From Methanobacterium sp. (GTDB lineage: Archaea > Methanobacteriota > Methanobacteria > Methanobacteriales > Methanobacteriaceae): a stretch of DNA of 9,741 bases. Position 1 is the stretch's first letter. Every line of letters starts with the position of its first letter. A program made the position numbers and the translations under genes. Of the stretch, positions 1 through 6,674 are shown piece by piece. The notes beneath the pieces were generated by a model. It was not told the origin of the DNA, made no database searches, and was given only the letters and a program-made list of their open reading frames with translations. The stretch spans positions 1-9,741 of the forward strand of contig WASR01000313.1 in NCBI GenBank assembly GCA_009712615.1, in the 5' to 3' direction.

Positions 1-34
1 AGATATGTAAACTTTTTTAATCAATACTATTGAT

Positions 35-53
35 AAACTTATCAGTTTTTTTT
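35..53 (+). terminator. possible oligo-T terminator of an upstream gene
   Basis: A 5-bp inverted repeat (AAACT at 35-39, AGTTT at 44-48, loop TATC) runs into eight T residues at 46-53. Archaeal termination depends mainly on oligo-T, so this could end a plus-strand transcript entering from the left. The stem is weak and partly overlaps the T run, and no upstream gene is visible inside the window. Confidence 0.3.
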
Positions 54-484
54 AATGATGTTCTTGGAGGAATTATAGAATACAATTTAAATCAAGCATG
101 ATCCTTCACATATTAAACTGTTCAGAAATATGTTGGTTACATGAAAACGAGAAGATACATTTTAAAAAGCCCATGAAACACCAGATTTGTTTGTTCAATT
201 GGAGTATTGAATTTTTGTTCTTCAAAAATATTACTAATCCCACAAAAAATTAGACATGTTGTGCAAGTGTAAAATGATATTAGGTAATAACTATACAAAT
301 GCCCATAACTGAACTTAAAATGATGAAATTAGATCAGTAATTCGAATTTACAGATCACAACAACATTAAATACGATGTGAACATGATTAAGAGTGAGAAA
401 AAGTTACGGATTCAATGAAAATTATGAACTTTTAAGACAGGTTTCAGGATGAATTGGTTATTTTTTTTTAGATTAATACATTTA

Positions 485-490
485 AGTGAT
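485..490 (+). promoter_or_regulatory. Shine-Dalgarno site that places the pdaD start at 495
   Basis: AGTGAT matches the GGTGAT part of the archaeal SD consensus at five of six bases and lies 4 bases before the ATG at 495. A GTG at 486 is in frame but sits inside this site and has no SD of its own, so the ATG is preferred. Confidence 0.55.
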
Positions 491-494
491 ACAA

Positions 495-938
495 ATGAGG
501 GTTTCAATAACTTCTGGAAGGGCTGAAGGCCCAACAAAACTGAATACATTTGACAATGCATTGCTAAACGCAGGAATAGGTGATGTGAATTTAATAAAAG
601 TTTCAAGTATACTTCCCAAGGATGCTGAGATCGTTCCGGTACCTGAATTAACGCCGGGCGATATGATAAATTCTGTACTGTCCTATATTTCATCGGATAA
701 TGAGGGGGATCTGATATCTGCGTTTGTGGCAGTTGCAATTGCCGATGAATTTGGATGTGTTGTTGAAAACACTGGAATAAACAGAAATCCTGACGATGTG
801 AGGAATGAAGCAGAAGAAATGGCCCGTTACATGGTTGATGTGAGGGGTATGAAACTGAAGGAAATAATAATAGAAGGAAAGAGTCATATAGTAAAAAAAC
901 AAGGAGCAGTTGTTGCGGCAGTTGTATACCTTGATTAA
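495..938 (+). CDS. pdaD: Pyruvoyl-dependent arginine decarboxylase
   Basis: This enzyme decarboxylates arginine to agmatine, the archaeal precursor of polyamines and of agmatidine in a tRNA-Ile. The protein has 147 residues from the ATG at 495; an in-frame GTG at 486 would add three residues but has no ribosome site. The family uses a pyruvoyl group made by self-cleavage between two serines, and the sequence shows the expected context: [17 protein letters not shown], with cleavage expected between Ser37 and Ser38. Asn32 aligns with the substrate-contacting Asn47 of the M. jannaschii enzyme, and Glu91 is the probable equivalent of its acidic residue Glu109. Length fits the family, slightly shorter at the N-terminus than the M. 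jannaschii protein. It is first in a close-packed cluster: its stop is 12 bases before the phosphatase start. The protein is cytosolic. Confidence 0.93.
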   Translation: MRVSITSGRAEGPTKLNTFDNALLNAGIGDVNLIKVSSILPKDAEIVPVPELTPGDMINSVLSYISSDNEGDLISAFVAVAIADEFGCVVENTGINRNPDDVRNEAEEMARYMVDVRGMKLKEIIIEGKSHIVKKQGAVVAAVVYLD

Positions 939-950
939 AGTTGTGATGAA

Positions 951-1790
951 ATGAAACCCAATGATATCAATTTTTGGAGTGAAGTATCTGAAGAAATAAT
1001 GGTTGAAGCCCACGAAGCTGTCAAACCACTTGTTGGAAAAAAAGAAGCAGGTAAGGTAGTTAAAATGGGTGCTGATGGCACTCCAACTAAACTTATAGAT
1101 ATCGTTGCAGAGGATAAAGTTGTCGAAGTTTTAAAGAGTACGGGGAGACCTGTGACTTTAATAAGTGAAGAAATAGGCGAATTAAAAATTGGTGAAGGAA
1201 GATCAGAAGCAGTTTTTGTTGTAGATCCTCTTGATGGTACCAGAAATGCCCTAAAAAATATTCCAGCATACGGAATTTCAATAGCTATTTTAGATGGAAA
1301 TTCGGCTCATGCTACTGATTTAAAATTAACGGACATTGAAATGGGGTTTGTTAAAAATTTCGCAAACAACGATGTTTATCATGCAATAAAGGGTGGGGGA
1401 GCATGGTTGAACAAAGAAAAAATTAGCCCCTCCAAAAGAGTGGATGTGGCAGGTTCATCAATAGGGGCATATATTTACAGGGCGGATATGTCAAAGATTG
1501 ACAAATTATGTTCAACAGTTAGAAGCATGAGAATTTTAGGGTCTGTCGCAATTGAACTGTGTTATGTTGCAAATGGGACCTATGATGCCTTTCTTGATAT
1601 TAGGGGCAACATGAGGGTCATGGATATTGCCGCAGCAAAGTTAATAATTGAAGAATCCCATGGTCTTGTAACCGATGAAAAATGCGAACCATTGATAAAT
1701 GATTTGAATGTTCTTGAGAGAACATCCATAGTAGCATCTTGTAATAAAAATTTTCACACTCAAATAATATCTATTTTGGGAGGAATTTAA
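951..1790 (+). CDS. suhB: IMPase/FBPase-family phosphatase, likely NADP or inositol/fructose-bisphosphate phosphatase
   Basis: A 279-residue Mg-dependent, Li-sensitive-type phosphatase of the inositol monophosphatase fold. Visible motifs are the acidic pair after LIS (Glu73-Glu74), the metal-binding signature DPLDGTRN (Asp92 to Asn99) and the C-terminal MDIAAAKLIIEESHG (Asp225 is the likely third metal ligand). Archaeal members hydrolyse inositol-1-phosphate and fructose-1,6-bisphosphate. In M. jannaschii MJ0917 the same domain is fused N-terminal to NAD kinase and acts as a NADP phosphatase. Here NAD kinase follows with no gap and in the same frame, so NADP phosphatase activity is a reasonable inference; substrate cannot be told from sequence. 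The ATG at 951 has GTGAT at 943-947. Its last codons carry the ribosome site of the next gene, implying coupled translation. Confidence 0.9.
   Translation: MKPNDINFWSEVSEEIMVEAHEAVKPLVGKKEAGKVVKMGADGTPTKLIDIVAEDKVVEVLKSTGRPVTLISEEIGELKIGEGRSEAVFVVDPLDGTRNALKNIPAYGISIAILDGNSAHATDLKLTDIEMGFVKNFANNDVYHAIKGGGAWLNKEKISPSKRVDVAGSSIGAYIYRADMSKIDKLCSTVRSMRILGSVAIELCYVANGTYDAFLDIRGNMRVMDIAAAKLIIEESHGLVTDEKCEPLINDLNVLERTSIVASCNKNFHTQIISILGGI
1778..1783 (+). promoter_or_regulatory. Shine-Dalgarno site for NAD kinase inside the phosphatase 3' end
   Basis: GGGAGG lies within the Gly-Gly codons at the end of the phosphatase, 7 bases before the ATG at 1791. The phosphatase stop TAA (1788-1790) abuts this ATG, so ribosomes can terminate and restart in place. 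Confidence 0.75.
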
Positions 1791-2621
1791 ATGCGAATAG
1801 GAGTAGTGGCCCGTTTTGATGTTGAAGAAGCAGTTGAAATGGCTGAAAAAATAGTTGAATTTCTCATGGAAAATGAAGTTGAAACTTTGATTGATTCTCA
1901 ATTGGCAACACACCTAAAACAACACGAAGGTATTGCCTCAGATCTAGAGGATATGGATGTTGATATGGTTGTTGCAGTTGGTGGAGATGGAACCATACTT
2001 CGAACACAGGGAATTATCAACCGCAAAAAACTTCCATTAGTGGGCATCAATTAAGGTGCAGTGGGATTTTTAACTGAAATAGATCCTGAAAATGCTTTAA
2101 ATGCATTGGAACAGGTTTTAAATGGTGATTATTTTGTGGAAAAACGTACACAGCTTAAGATATGCCACAACAAACAACTTCACACGGCCCTCAACGAAGT
2201 AGTGCTGATGACACAAAAACCTGCCAAAATGCTCCATATTGAGATAAGTGTGGATGATGAAGTTGTGGAGGAACTTAGGGCAGATGGATTGATAGTTGCT
2301 ACTCCAAGCGGTTCCACAGCCTATTCCATGTCTGCAGGCGGACCCATAGTTGATCCAAGGGTTGATGCATTTATAATAGTGCCAATTTGTCCATTCAAAC
2401 TCGGTGCAAGGCCATTTGTAGTGCCAAACAACAGCGTGATCAAGGTCAAATTTTTACGTAAAGGAAAGAAGGCTGTGGCTGTAATAGACGGTCAGCAGGT
2501 CGAAGAAATTGATTACATGGATGAAATCATTTTTAAGAAGGCAGATAACTACGCCTATTTTGTGAGACTATCCAAAAACTTCTACAAACAGGTTCGGGAA
2601 AAACTCCAAGGGGATGTATAG
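1791..2621 (+). pseudogene. nadK: NAD kinase interrupted by an in-frame TAA (frame otherwise intact)
   Basis: NAD kinase phosphorylates NAD to NADP with ATP or polyphosphate. The frame spans 276 codons, normal for archaeal members, but codon 88 (2052-2054) is TAA. On its left are the N-terminal fold and the GGDGT motif (64-68), ending LPLVGIN. On its right the same frame resumes with GAVGFLTEIDPE, then the NE motif (135-136), ADG (164-166) and TPSGSTAYS (171-179), to a TAG at 2619-2621. The break falls inside the conserved GIN-x-G-x-x-GFLT segment at a variable position, so one base change (for example to TTA or AAA) restores a full enzyme. No other damage is visible. A sequencing error or very recent nonsense mutation fits best. 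TAA ends most genes here, so recoding is unlikely. A restart at GTG 2061 would give a 187-codon C-terminal piece lacking GGDG. The intact form would be an ordinary NAD kinase. Confidence 0.85.
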
Positions 2622-2625
2622 TTCC

Positions 2626-3969
2626 ATGGACTATCTGGTTGTTGACATGACCCATGGAGGACTTTTAATTGCTTCAGAATTATCCAAACTCCCTGAAACA
2701 CATGTGTATGCGTGGGATATTTATGGAACTTTGGATGAATCTGCAATGGAAGAATATTCTTCTAACAATTTAAAATTTGTTGATGGAGAAAGTTTTAAAG
2801 AGGCTGAAGAGTTAACAGTTGTTAGTCCAGTGCACTGTAAATTACAAAGACATGTTGATATGACTCATCATGATGTTGTAAAATTTATTTTGAACGATAA
2901 AATAACTGTTCCAATTGTTGAAGTGACAGGTGTTAAGGGGAAAACAAGTGTTGTTTGGATTTTAAAGGAGATTCTAAACCATAAAAAACCATTAGTTCTA
3001 AGTAGCTTAGGGGTTGAAGTGTTCGATGGAACAAAATGGGTAAAACTCAAAGAAAACATAAGTATTACTCCGGCCAGTATAATTGAAGCATGGAAACTTG
3101 CAGAAAATTATGAAGTTGGAATATGTATATTTGAAACATCCCTTGGAGGGACAGGATTAGCTGATGTGGGTGTTTTAACCAATATTGCCGAGAATTATTC
3201 CATAGCAGGTAACTCAAGCAATGCCAGCAAAGCCAAGTCCCAGATATTCAAGAGCAAAGTTGTTGCTTGTGATCAGGAATCATTTGATTCTGAGTACTTC
3301 GAATTCAAGGAGAAAACCAACACATTTGGAATTCTTAACAAATCAAAAATCCTACCAAATCTAACTGCAAAAAATATCAAATACAGCTTCGATAAAACAG
3401 ATTTTGATGTGCAACTCTCTCATTTTAAAACAATTAACAGTGGTATAATTGAAGGGACAATTAAACTCAGCACATTTGCACCAGCACCCATTCACATAAA
3501 CAATGTTCTTGCAGCAGTTTCAGCATCTGTAATGTTGGGAATATCGGAAGAGATGATCAGAACAGGACTTTCACAATTCAAAGGTTTGAAGGGTAGAACC
3601 ACAATAAAGGAATTAGATGGGGTTAGAATTGTGGAGGAAATCAATCCAGGACTCAATGTCACTGCTGTGGAAGAAGCCATCAAGATGATGGGGGAAATTG
3701 ATGATGTAGCTGTAGTTTTCGGTGGAAGATATGGTGTAACTTGTGAGGAGATAGACGAAAATTCTGTTTCACAAGTATTAAACAGAATAAACGACGAAAC
3801 AAAATTAATATTGGTAGACGAGCTAGGAAAAAATGTTAATGATCTACTGAAGAGAAATTCTATTTATTATAACAATTTAAAAGATGCTGTAAGTCATGCA
3901 TTAAAAACTAACTCTCGTAATATCTTAGTTATTTATAGATCCAACTATTCAGACTTAGAAAAAAGATAA
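2626..3969 (+). CDS. cfbE: Coenzyme F430 synthetase (Mur ligase family)
   Basis: The family enzyme uses ATP to activate the side-chain carboxylate of 15,17(3)-seco-F430-17(3)-acid and closes the carbocyclic ring, the last step of coenzyme F430 synthesis for methyl-coenzyme M reductase. The 447-residue protein shows the Mur-ligase layout: an N-terminal domain opening with VVDMTHGG, the ATP loop TGVKGKTS (101-108), FETSLGG (169-175, acidic metal or substrate residue), HINNVLAA (290-297) in the central domain, then GRTT (323-326) leading into the C-terminal domain. The usual Mur TN-x-x-x-DH motif reads TNIAENY, without the histidine. The ATG at 2626 is chosen because it begins at the conserved DYLVVDMTHGG and has GGGGATG at 2610-2616; an ATG at 2614 would add four residues and overlap nadK, with SD bases abutting the start. 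hemC, earlier in the same pathway, lies downstream. Assignment is by motif and recalled family resemblance; another Mur-like ligase is less likely. Confidence 0.85.
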   Translation: MDYLVVDMTHGGLLIASELSKLPETHVYAWDIYGTLDESAMEEYSSNNLKFVDGESFKEAEELTVVSPVHCKLQRHVDMTHHDVVKFILNDKITVPIVEVTGVKGKTSVVWILKEILNHKKPLVLSSLGVEVFDGTKWVKLKENISITPASIIEAWKLAENYEVGICIFETSLGGTGLADVGVLTNIAENYSIAGNSSNASKAKSQIFKSKVVACDQESFDSEYFEFKEKTNTFGILNKSKILPNLTAKNIKYSFDKTDFDVQLSHFKTINSGIIEGTIKLSTFAPAPIHINNVLAAVSASVMLGISEEMIRTGLSQFKGLKGRTTIKELDGVRIVEEINPGLNVTAVEEAIKMMGEIDDVAVVFGGRYGVTCEEIDENSVSQVLNRINDETKLILVDELGKNVNDLLKRNSIYYNNLKDAVSHALKTNSRNILVIYRSNYSDLEKR

Positions 3970-4111
3970 TTGCTGATTATTTTGTGTGTATGGTAACATT
4001 TATTAAACATATACAAGAATCATTCATTAGGGGATTTAATAAAAACTATTCCTGATCACAGTTCAAAATATTACAGAACATACTTTAAATTTGTATCTAA
4101 GAAATTTTAAG

Positions 4112-4121
4112 TTCTATAATC
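4112..4121 (+). promoter_or_regulatory. possible TATA element for the hemC transcript
   Basis: TCTATAATCA-like sequence lies about 60 bases before the hemC start in a 206-base gap, so transcription from about 25 bases downstream would leave a leader of roughly 30 bases carrying the SD site. The gap is AT-rich throughout and other choices, such as TTTAAAT near 4084-4090, are possible. No clear terminator of cfbE was seen here. Confidence 0.25.
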
Positions 4122-4162
4122 AATTTTAATGTGAAAATATTATCATGATGAAATTTCTTACT

Positions 4163-4171
4163 GGAGATGAT
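4163..4171 (+). promoter_or_regulatory. Strong Shine-Dalgarno site that places hemC on a TTG start
   Basis: GGAGATGAT matches the archaeal consensus GGAGGTGAT at eight of nine bases and is followed after 4 bases by TTG at 4176. The ATG at 4167 lies within this site and therefore cannot use it. Confidence 0.75.
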
Positions 4172-4175
4172 TTTT

Positions 4176-5048
4176 TTGAAGGTTGGTACCCGTGGAAGCA
4201 GTCTTGCAACATATCAAACCAAGACTATAATTAATGAACTGTCCATAGTTACAGATGAGAAAATTGATATTGAAATTATCAAATCTACTGGGGATAAGAT
4301 ACAGAATTCACAGTTATACAATATTGATGCTAAGGGGATATTCACCCGTGAATTAGACGATGCTGTATTAGATGGAACTGTAGATTTCGCAGTACACAGT
4401 TTGAAGGATCTGCCAACTGAACTTGAAGGAGACCTTGAAATTGTTGCTGTGCCTGAAAGGGAGTCTCCAAATGAAGTTTTAGTTTCCAAGTTAGGATGGG
4501 ATGAACTGCCAAAAGGTGCAACTGTTGGTACCAGCAGTATCAGAAGGGAAGCTTTCTGTAACCATCATGACAAAGAATTTAATATAAAACCAATAAGAGG
4601 AAATATAGATACAAGAATAAAGAAAGTATTCAGTGGAGAATATGATGCTACAATCATGGCCGAAGCTGGTTTGAAGAGACTTGGGCTGACTGAATATATT
4701 AAGCAAAGGTTTTCGATTGAATATTTCACTCCTGCTGCTGGGCAGGGGGCAATTGCAGTTGTTGCAAGAAGTGATAGTGATGTTAAGGATGATTTAAAGA
4801 AGATAAATCACCTCAAATCTTTTCAGGAAGTCACTGCTGAAAAAAGGGTGCTTCTTGAAATGGGGGTTGGTTGTCAATCACCTTTGGGTGTTTCTGCAAG
4901 AATTAATGAGAATAAACTCAAACTTTGTGCTGTTCTTCTTACTCAAGAAGGAAAAATAGTTTCAAGGGTTATGGTTGAAGGTTCTGCAGATAAAGCCAGT
5001 AATTTGGGTTTAAAGGCTGCAAAACTTATGATGGAGGATTATATTTGA
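4176..5048 (+). CDS. hemC: Hydroxymethylbilane synthase (porphobilinogen deaminase)
   Basis: Polymerises four porphobilinogens into hydroxymethylbilane, feeding uroporphyrinogen III and, in methanogens, sirohydrochlorin, F430 and cobamides. The 290-residue protein from TTG 4176 begins KVGTRGSSLA, the family N-terminus. Motifs are VHSLKDLP with catalytic Asp78, GTSSIRR (118-124), the RGNIDTR segment (141-147), PAAGQGAIAV (186-195) and VGCQSPLG, whose Cys233 carries the dipyrromethane cofactor. All key residues are present and the length is close to the 290-310 usual for the family. An ATG at 4167 would add three residues but falls within the Shine-Dalgarno sequence. Its TGA stop overlaps the next gene's TTG by 4 bases, so it heads a translationally coupled set of three genes. 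The protein is cytosolic. Confidence 0.95.
   Translation: MKVGTRGSSLATYQTKTIINELSIVTDEKIDIEIIKSTGDKIQNSQLYNIDAKGIFTRELDDAVLDGTVDFAVHSLKDLPTELEGDLEIVAVPERESPNEVLVSKLGWDELPKGATVGTSSIRREAFCNHHDKEFNIKPIRGNIDTRIKKVFSGEYDATIMAEAGLKRLGLTEYIKQRFSIEYFTPAAGQGAIAVVARSDSDVKDDLKKINHLKSFQEVTAEKRVLLEMGVGCQSPLGVSARINENKLKLCAVLLTQEGKIVSRVMVEGSADKASNLGLKAAKLMMEDYI
5033..5037 (+). promoter_or_regulatory. Shine-Dalgarno site supporting the TTG start of the dehydrogenase
   Basis: GGAGG lies inside the end of hemC, 7 bases before TTG 5045. The next in-frame candidate, GTG at 5054, would be 16 bases away, so the TTG overlapping the hemC stop (TTGA) is preferred. Confidence 0.65.
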
Positions 5049-5998
5049 ATAAGGTGAACGTTGGAGTAATCGGTGTCGGAGCAATGGGTTACAACCATGT
5101 TAGGGTTTATTCTGAACTTGAGAATGCTAACTTAATGGCTGTTTCAGATCTCATGAGGGGAACACTGGCAGAGGTTTCAAAGGAATTCAACACAGTTGGT
5201 TTTGTTGATTATGATAATATACTGAAGATGCCTGAAATAGATGTTGTAAGTGTTTGTGTGCCTACCACTTACCATTATGATGTTGTTATGAGTGCTATTG
5301 AACAAGGAAAACATGTTTTGGTAGAAAAACCTATAGCATTCACCCTTGATGAAGCAAAGGATATGGTTAACGCTGCCCATGAGGCTGGAGTTAAATTGGC
5401 AACGGGTCATGTAGAAAGATTCAACCCTGCAGTAGATGAGGCTAAACGTCTTCTAAATGATGGTGCTATTGGAGAGATTGTTTCTGCTTCAGCAAAAAGG
5501 GTAGGTCCATTTCCGCCAAGGATAAAGGATGTGGGTGTAGCCATAGATCTTGCAATACATGAAGTGGATATAATGTTTTATTTATTGAACAGTCCTGCTT
5601 CCAGAGTTTATGCAAACATGGGTAGCCGACTCGAAAAATGTGAATATGAAGATCATGCCGAGATTATGATGAAATTTGAAAATGGTGTAGTCGGTATATT
5701 AGAAACCAACTGGTTAACACCATATAAGAAAAGACAGCTTGAGATCACAGGGGTTGATGGTATTATTTCCATGGATTACATTGATCAGACTGTCGAAGTA
5801 TATGGAAAAAATGCACAAAAGGTTGATGTGGCCCATACAGAACCTCTTAAGGATGAACTTCAATCATTTTTATCTTGTGTAGTAAATGATGAGGAACCTA
5901 AAATAACAGGTGAAGATGGTATTCATGCATTGAAAGTTGTGCTTGCTGCTATGAAATCTGCACAAAAGAAGATCGTTGTAAATATGAATGAATGTTAA
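5045..5998 (+). CDS. Gfo/Idh/MocA family NAD(P)-dependent oxidoreductase, possibly UDP-GlcNAc 3-dehydrogenase
   Basis: A 317-residue sugar dehydrogenase-type protein. The N-terminal Rossmann fold has [15 protein letters not shown] (dinucleotide loop Gly10 to Gly15) and an acidic residue after AVSD (Asp35) suited to NAD binding. The EKP signature (94-96) in [15 protein letters not shown] carries the conserved lysine. The C-terminal sheet domain holds GHVERFNP (121-128) and DLAIHEVD (168-175), whose Asp168 and His172 match the family active-site pair. Archaeal relatives of this type are often named UDP-N-acetylglucosamine 3-dehydrogenase, an early enzyme of diacetamido sugar synthesis used for surface glycans, but no aminotransferase or acyltransferase partner lies in this window, so the substrate is uncertain. 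It overlaps hemC by 4 bases and lies 10 bases before the GfcR-like gene. Confidence 0.88.
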   Translation: MNKVNVGVIGVGAMGYNHVRVYSELENANLMAVSDLMRGTLAEVSKEFNTVGFVDYDNILKMPEIDVVSVCVPTTYHYDVVMSAIEQGKHVLVEKPIAFTLDEAKDMVNAAHEAGVKLATGHVERFNPAVDEAKRLLNDGAIGEIVSASAKRVGPFPPRIKDVGVAIDLAIHEVDIMFYLLNSPASRVYANMGSRLEKCEYEDHAEIMMKFENGVVGILETNWLTPYKKRQLEITGVDGIISMDYIDQTVEVYGKNAQKVDVAHTEPLKDELQSFLSCVVNDEEPKITGEDGIHALKVVLAAMKSAQKKIVVNMNEC

Positions 5999-6002
5999 GG
6001 TG
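5997..6002 (+). promoter_or_regulatory. Shine-Dalgarno site that places the GfcR-like start at 6009
   Basis: AAGGTG overlaps the stop of the preceding gene and lies 6 bases before ATG 6009. The upstream in-frame ATG at 5988 overlaps the previous gene by 11 bases and has no SD site. Confidence 0.65.
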
Positions 6003-6008
6003 CGTAAC

Positions 6009-6611
6009 ATGAATGAAAAACTCATTAAACGGGCTTATGAACTTAGAAATAGAGGTTTTACAACAGGAGAAATAGCTGATGAATTGAATGTTTCTAAAGA
6101 TACTTCAAGATGGCTAATTTTGCAGGGAAAAGACAATAAAACCAGTGAAGAATCTGGAAAGGCACCAGTAGATTTTGCAATTAATTGGAACAGTCTAGGT
6201 GGAAGTTCTGTCAGGATGAAGTATGTATCTGCAGCTATGGCAGATATGGCACTTAAATATGGGGAGCCTGATGTAATTGTTGGTATCACTGTGAGTGGAA
6301 TTCCATTTGCAACTATGATGGCCGAGATTCTCGGTGCAGATATCTCTGTTTTCCACCCTATAAAACACAGAAAGATGGAAGAAGATGCCAAGGGTGCTGT
6401 GAGCAGCAATTTTGCATCTGTGGATGGCAGAAAAGTCGTTATTGTTGATGATGTTACAACTAGTGGCAGAACCATAAGGGAAGCAGCTAAGGTTTATAAG
6501 GATCTTGGAGCAATTCCAATAGCAGTGGTTGTTTTAATTGATAAAGCAGGAATAGCTGAAGTGGAAAATGTGCCTGTAGAATCTTTAATAAGTGTTAGCA
6601 GGTTGGGATGA
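6009..6611 (+). CDS. gfcR: GfcR-like HTH-phosphoribosyltransferase regulator (orotate phosphoribosyltransferase-like)
   Basis: A 200-residue fusion of a short N-terminal helix-turn-helix and a type I phosphoribosyltransferase domain. The HTH spans about residues 5-38 ([20 protein letters not shown]). The PRTase domain has [10 protein letters not shown] (92-101) and the PRPP-binding signature [12 protein letters not shown] (144-155) with paired aspartates Asp147-Asp148, so PRPP binding is expected. The haloarchaeal relative GfcR regulates glucose and fructose catabolism genes. In methanogens the target is unknown, and a PRPP- or nucleotide-sensing repressor or activator is the natural inference. 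It is not a plain PyrE, because the HTH is unnecessary for catalysis. ATG 6009 is preferred over 5988 on ribosome-site grounds. It is last in the hemC cluster; T8 follows 10 bases after the stop. Confidence 0.85.
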   Translation: MNEKLIKRAYELRNRGFTTGEIADELNVSKDTSRWLILQGKDNKTSEESGKAPVDFAINWNSLGGSSVRMKYVSAAMADMALKYGEPDVIVGITVSGIPFATMMAEILGADISVFHPIKHRKMEEDAKGAVSSNFASVDGRKVVIVDDVTTSGRTIREAAKVYKDLGAIPIAVVVLIDKAGIAEVENVPVESLISVSRLG

Positions 6612-6621
6612 TTTTTCCAAC

Positions 6622-6629
6622 TTTTTTTT
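6622..6629 (+). terminator. oligo-T terminator of the hemC-gfcR cluster
   Basis: Eight T residues follow the TGA stop at 6609-6611 by 10 bases, in the short space between two convergent genes. Oligo-T without a strong stem is the usual archaeal termination signal. Confidence 0.55.
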
Positions 6630-6663
6630 ATCAAAAATATAGTCTACTGTAGAATCATGATTT

Positions 6664-6672
6664 AAAAAAAAA
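6664..6672 (-). terminator. oligo-T terminator of aRF1 (minus strand)
   Basis: Nine A residues on the plus strand read as T9 on the minus strand, beginning 2 bases after the aRF1 stop (complement of 6675-6677). Together with T8 at 6622-6629 it forms a pair of facing terminators. Confidence 0.55.
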
Positions 6673-6674
6673 TA

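Larger units (their letters stand above)
1..494. other. AT-rich stretch with no supportable gene, upstream of pdaD
   Basis: This stretch is strongly AT-rich and every frame on both strands is broken often. The longest plus-strand candidate I found by eye is a 51-codon frame at 98-253, which has no ribosome site at a usable distance and no recognisable motif. Two oligo-T tracts stand out: T8 at 46-53, behind a small inverted repeat, and T9 at 461-469, only 25 bases before the pdaD start. Neither has a GC-rich stem. Structured RNAs in AT-rich archaea usually show as GC-rich islands, and none is visible. It is most likely intergenic space holding the end of an upstream transcript and the pdaD leader. 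No confident TATA box could be picked among the many AT-rich candidates. Confidence 0.6.

Noticed and set aside
98..253. 51-codon plus-strand frame starting ATG 98 in the gene-free stretch
   Set aside because: The GGAGGA at 66-71 is more than 25 bases from the ATG, the composition is like random AT-rich sequence, and no motif is present.
412..738. Minus-strand frame overlapping the start of pdaD
   Set aside because: It lies opposite pdaD, whose product is clearly recognisable; the translation has no domain and low complexity.
2052..2054. TAA as a recoded sense codon or pyrrolysine/selenocysteine site
   Set aside because: Pyrrolysine uses TAG and selenocysteine TGA. TAA ends most genes in this window and no recoding stem is visible.
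4061..4079. GTTC/GAAC inverted repeat in the cfbE-hemC gap as an operator
   Set aside because: Only four bases per arm with an 11-base spacer; such matches are common by chance in AT-rich sequence.
6035..6475. 146-codon minus-strand frame opposite the GfcR-like gene
   Set aside because: It is the antisense of a well-supported HTH-PRTase gene and shows no family signature or ribosome site.
6642..6652. Small palindrome TCTACTGTAGA between the convergent genes
   Set aside because: The loop would be one base and the arms five, too tight to fold as a hairpin; the neighbouring oligo-T tracts explain termination.
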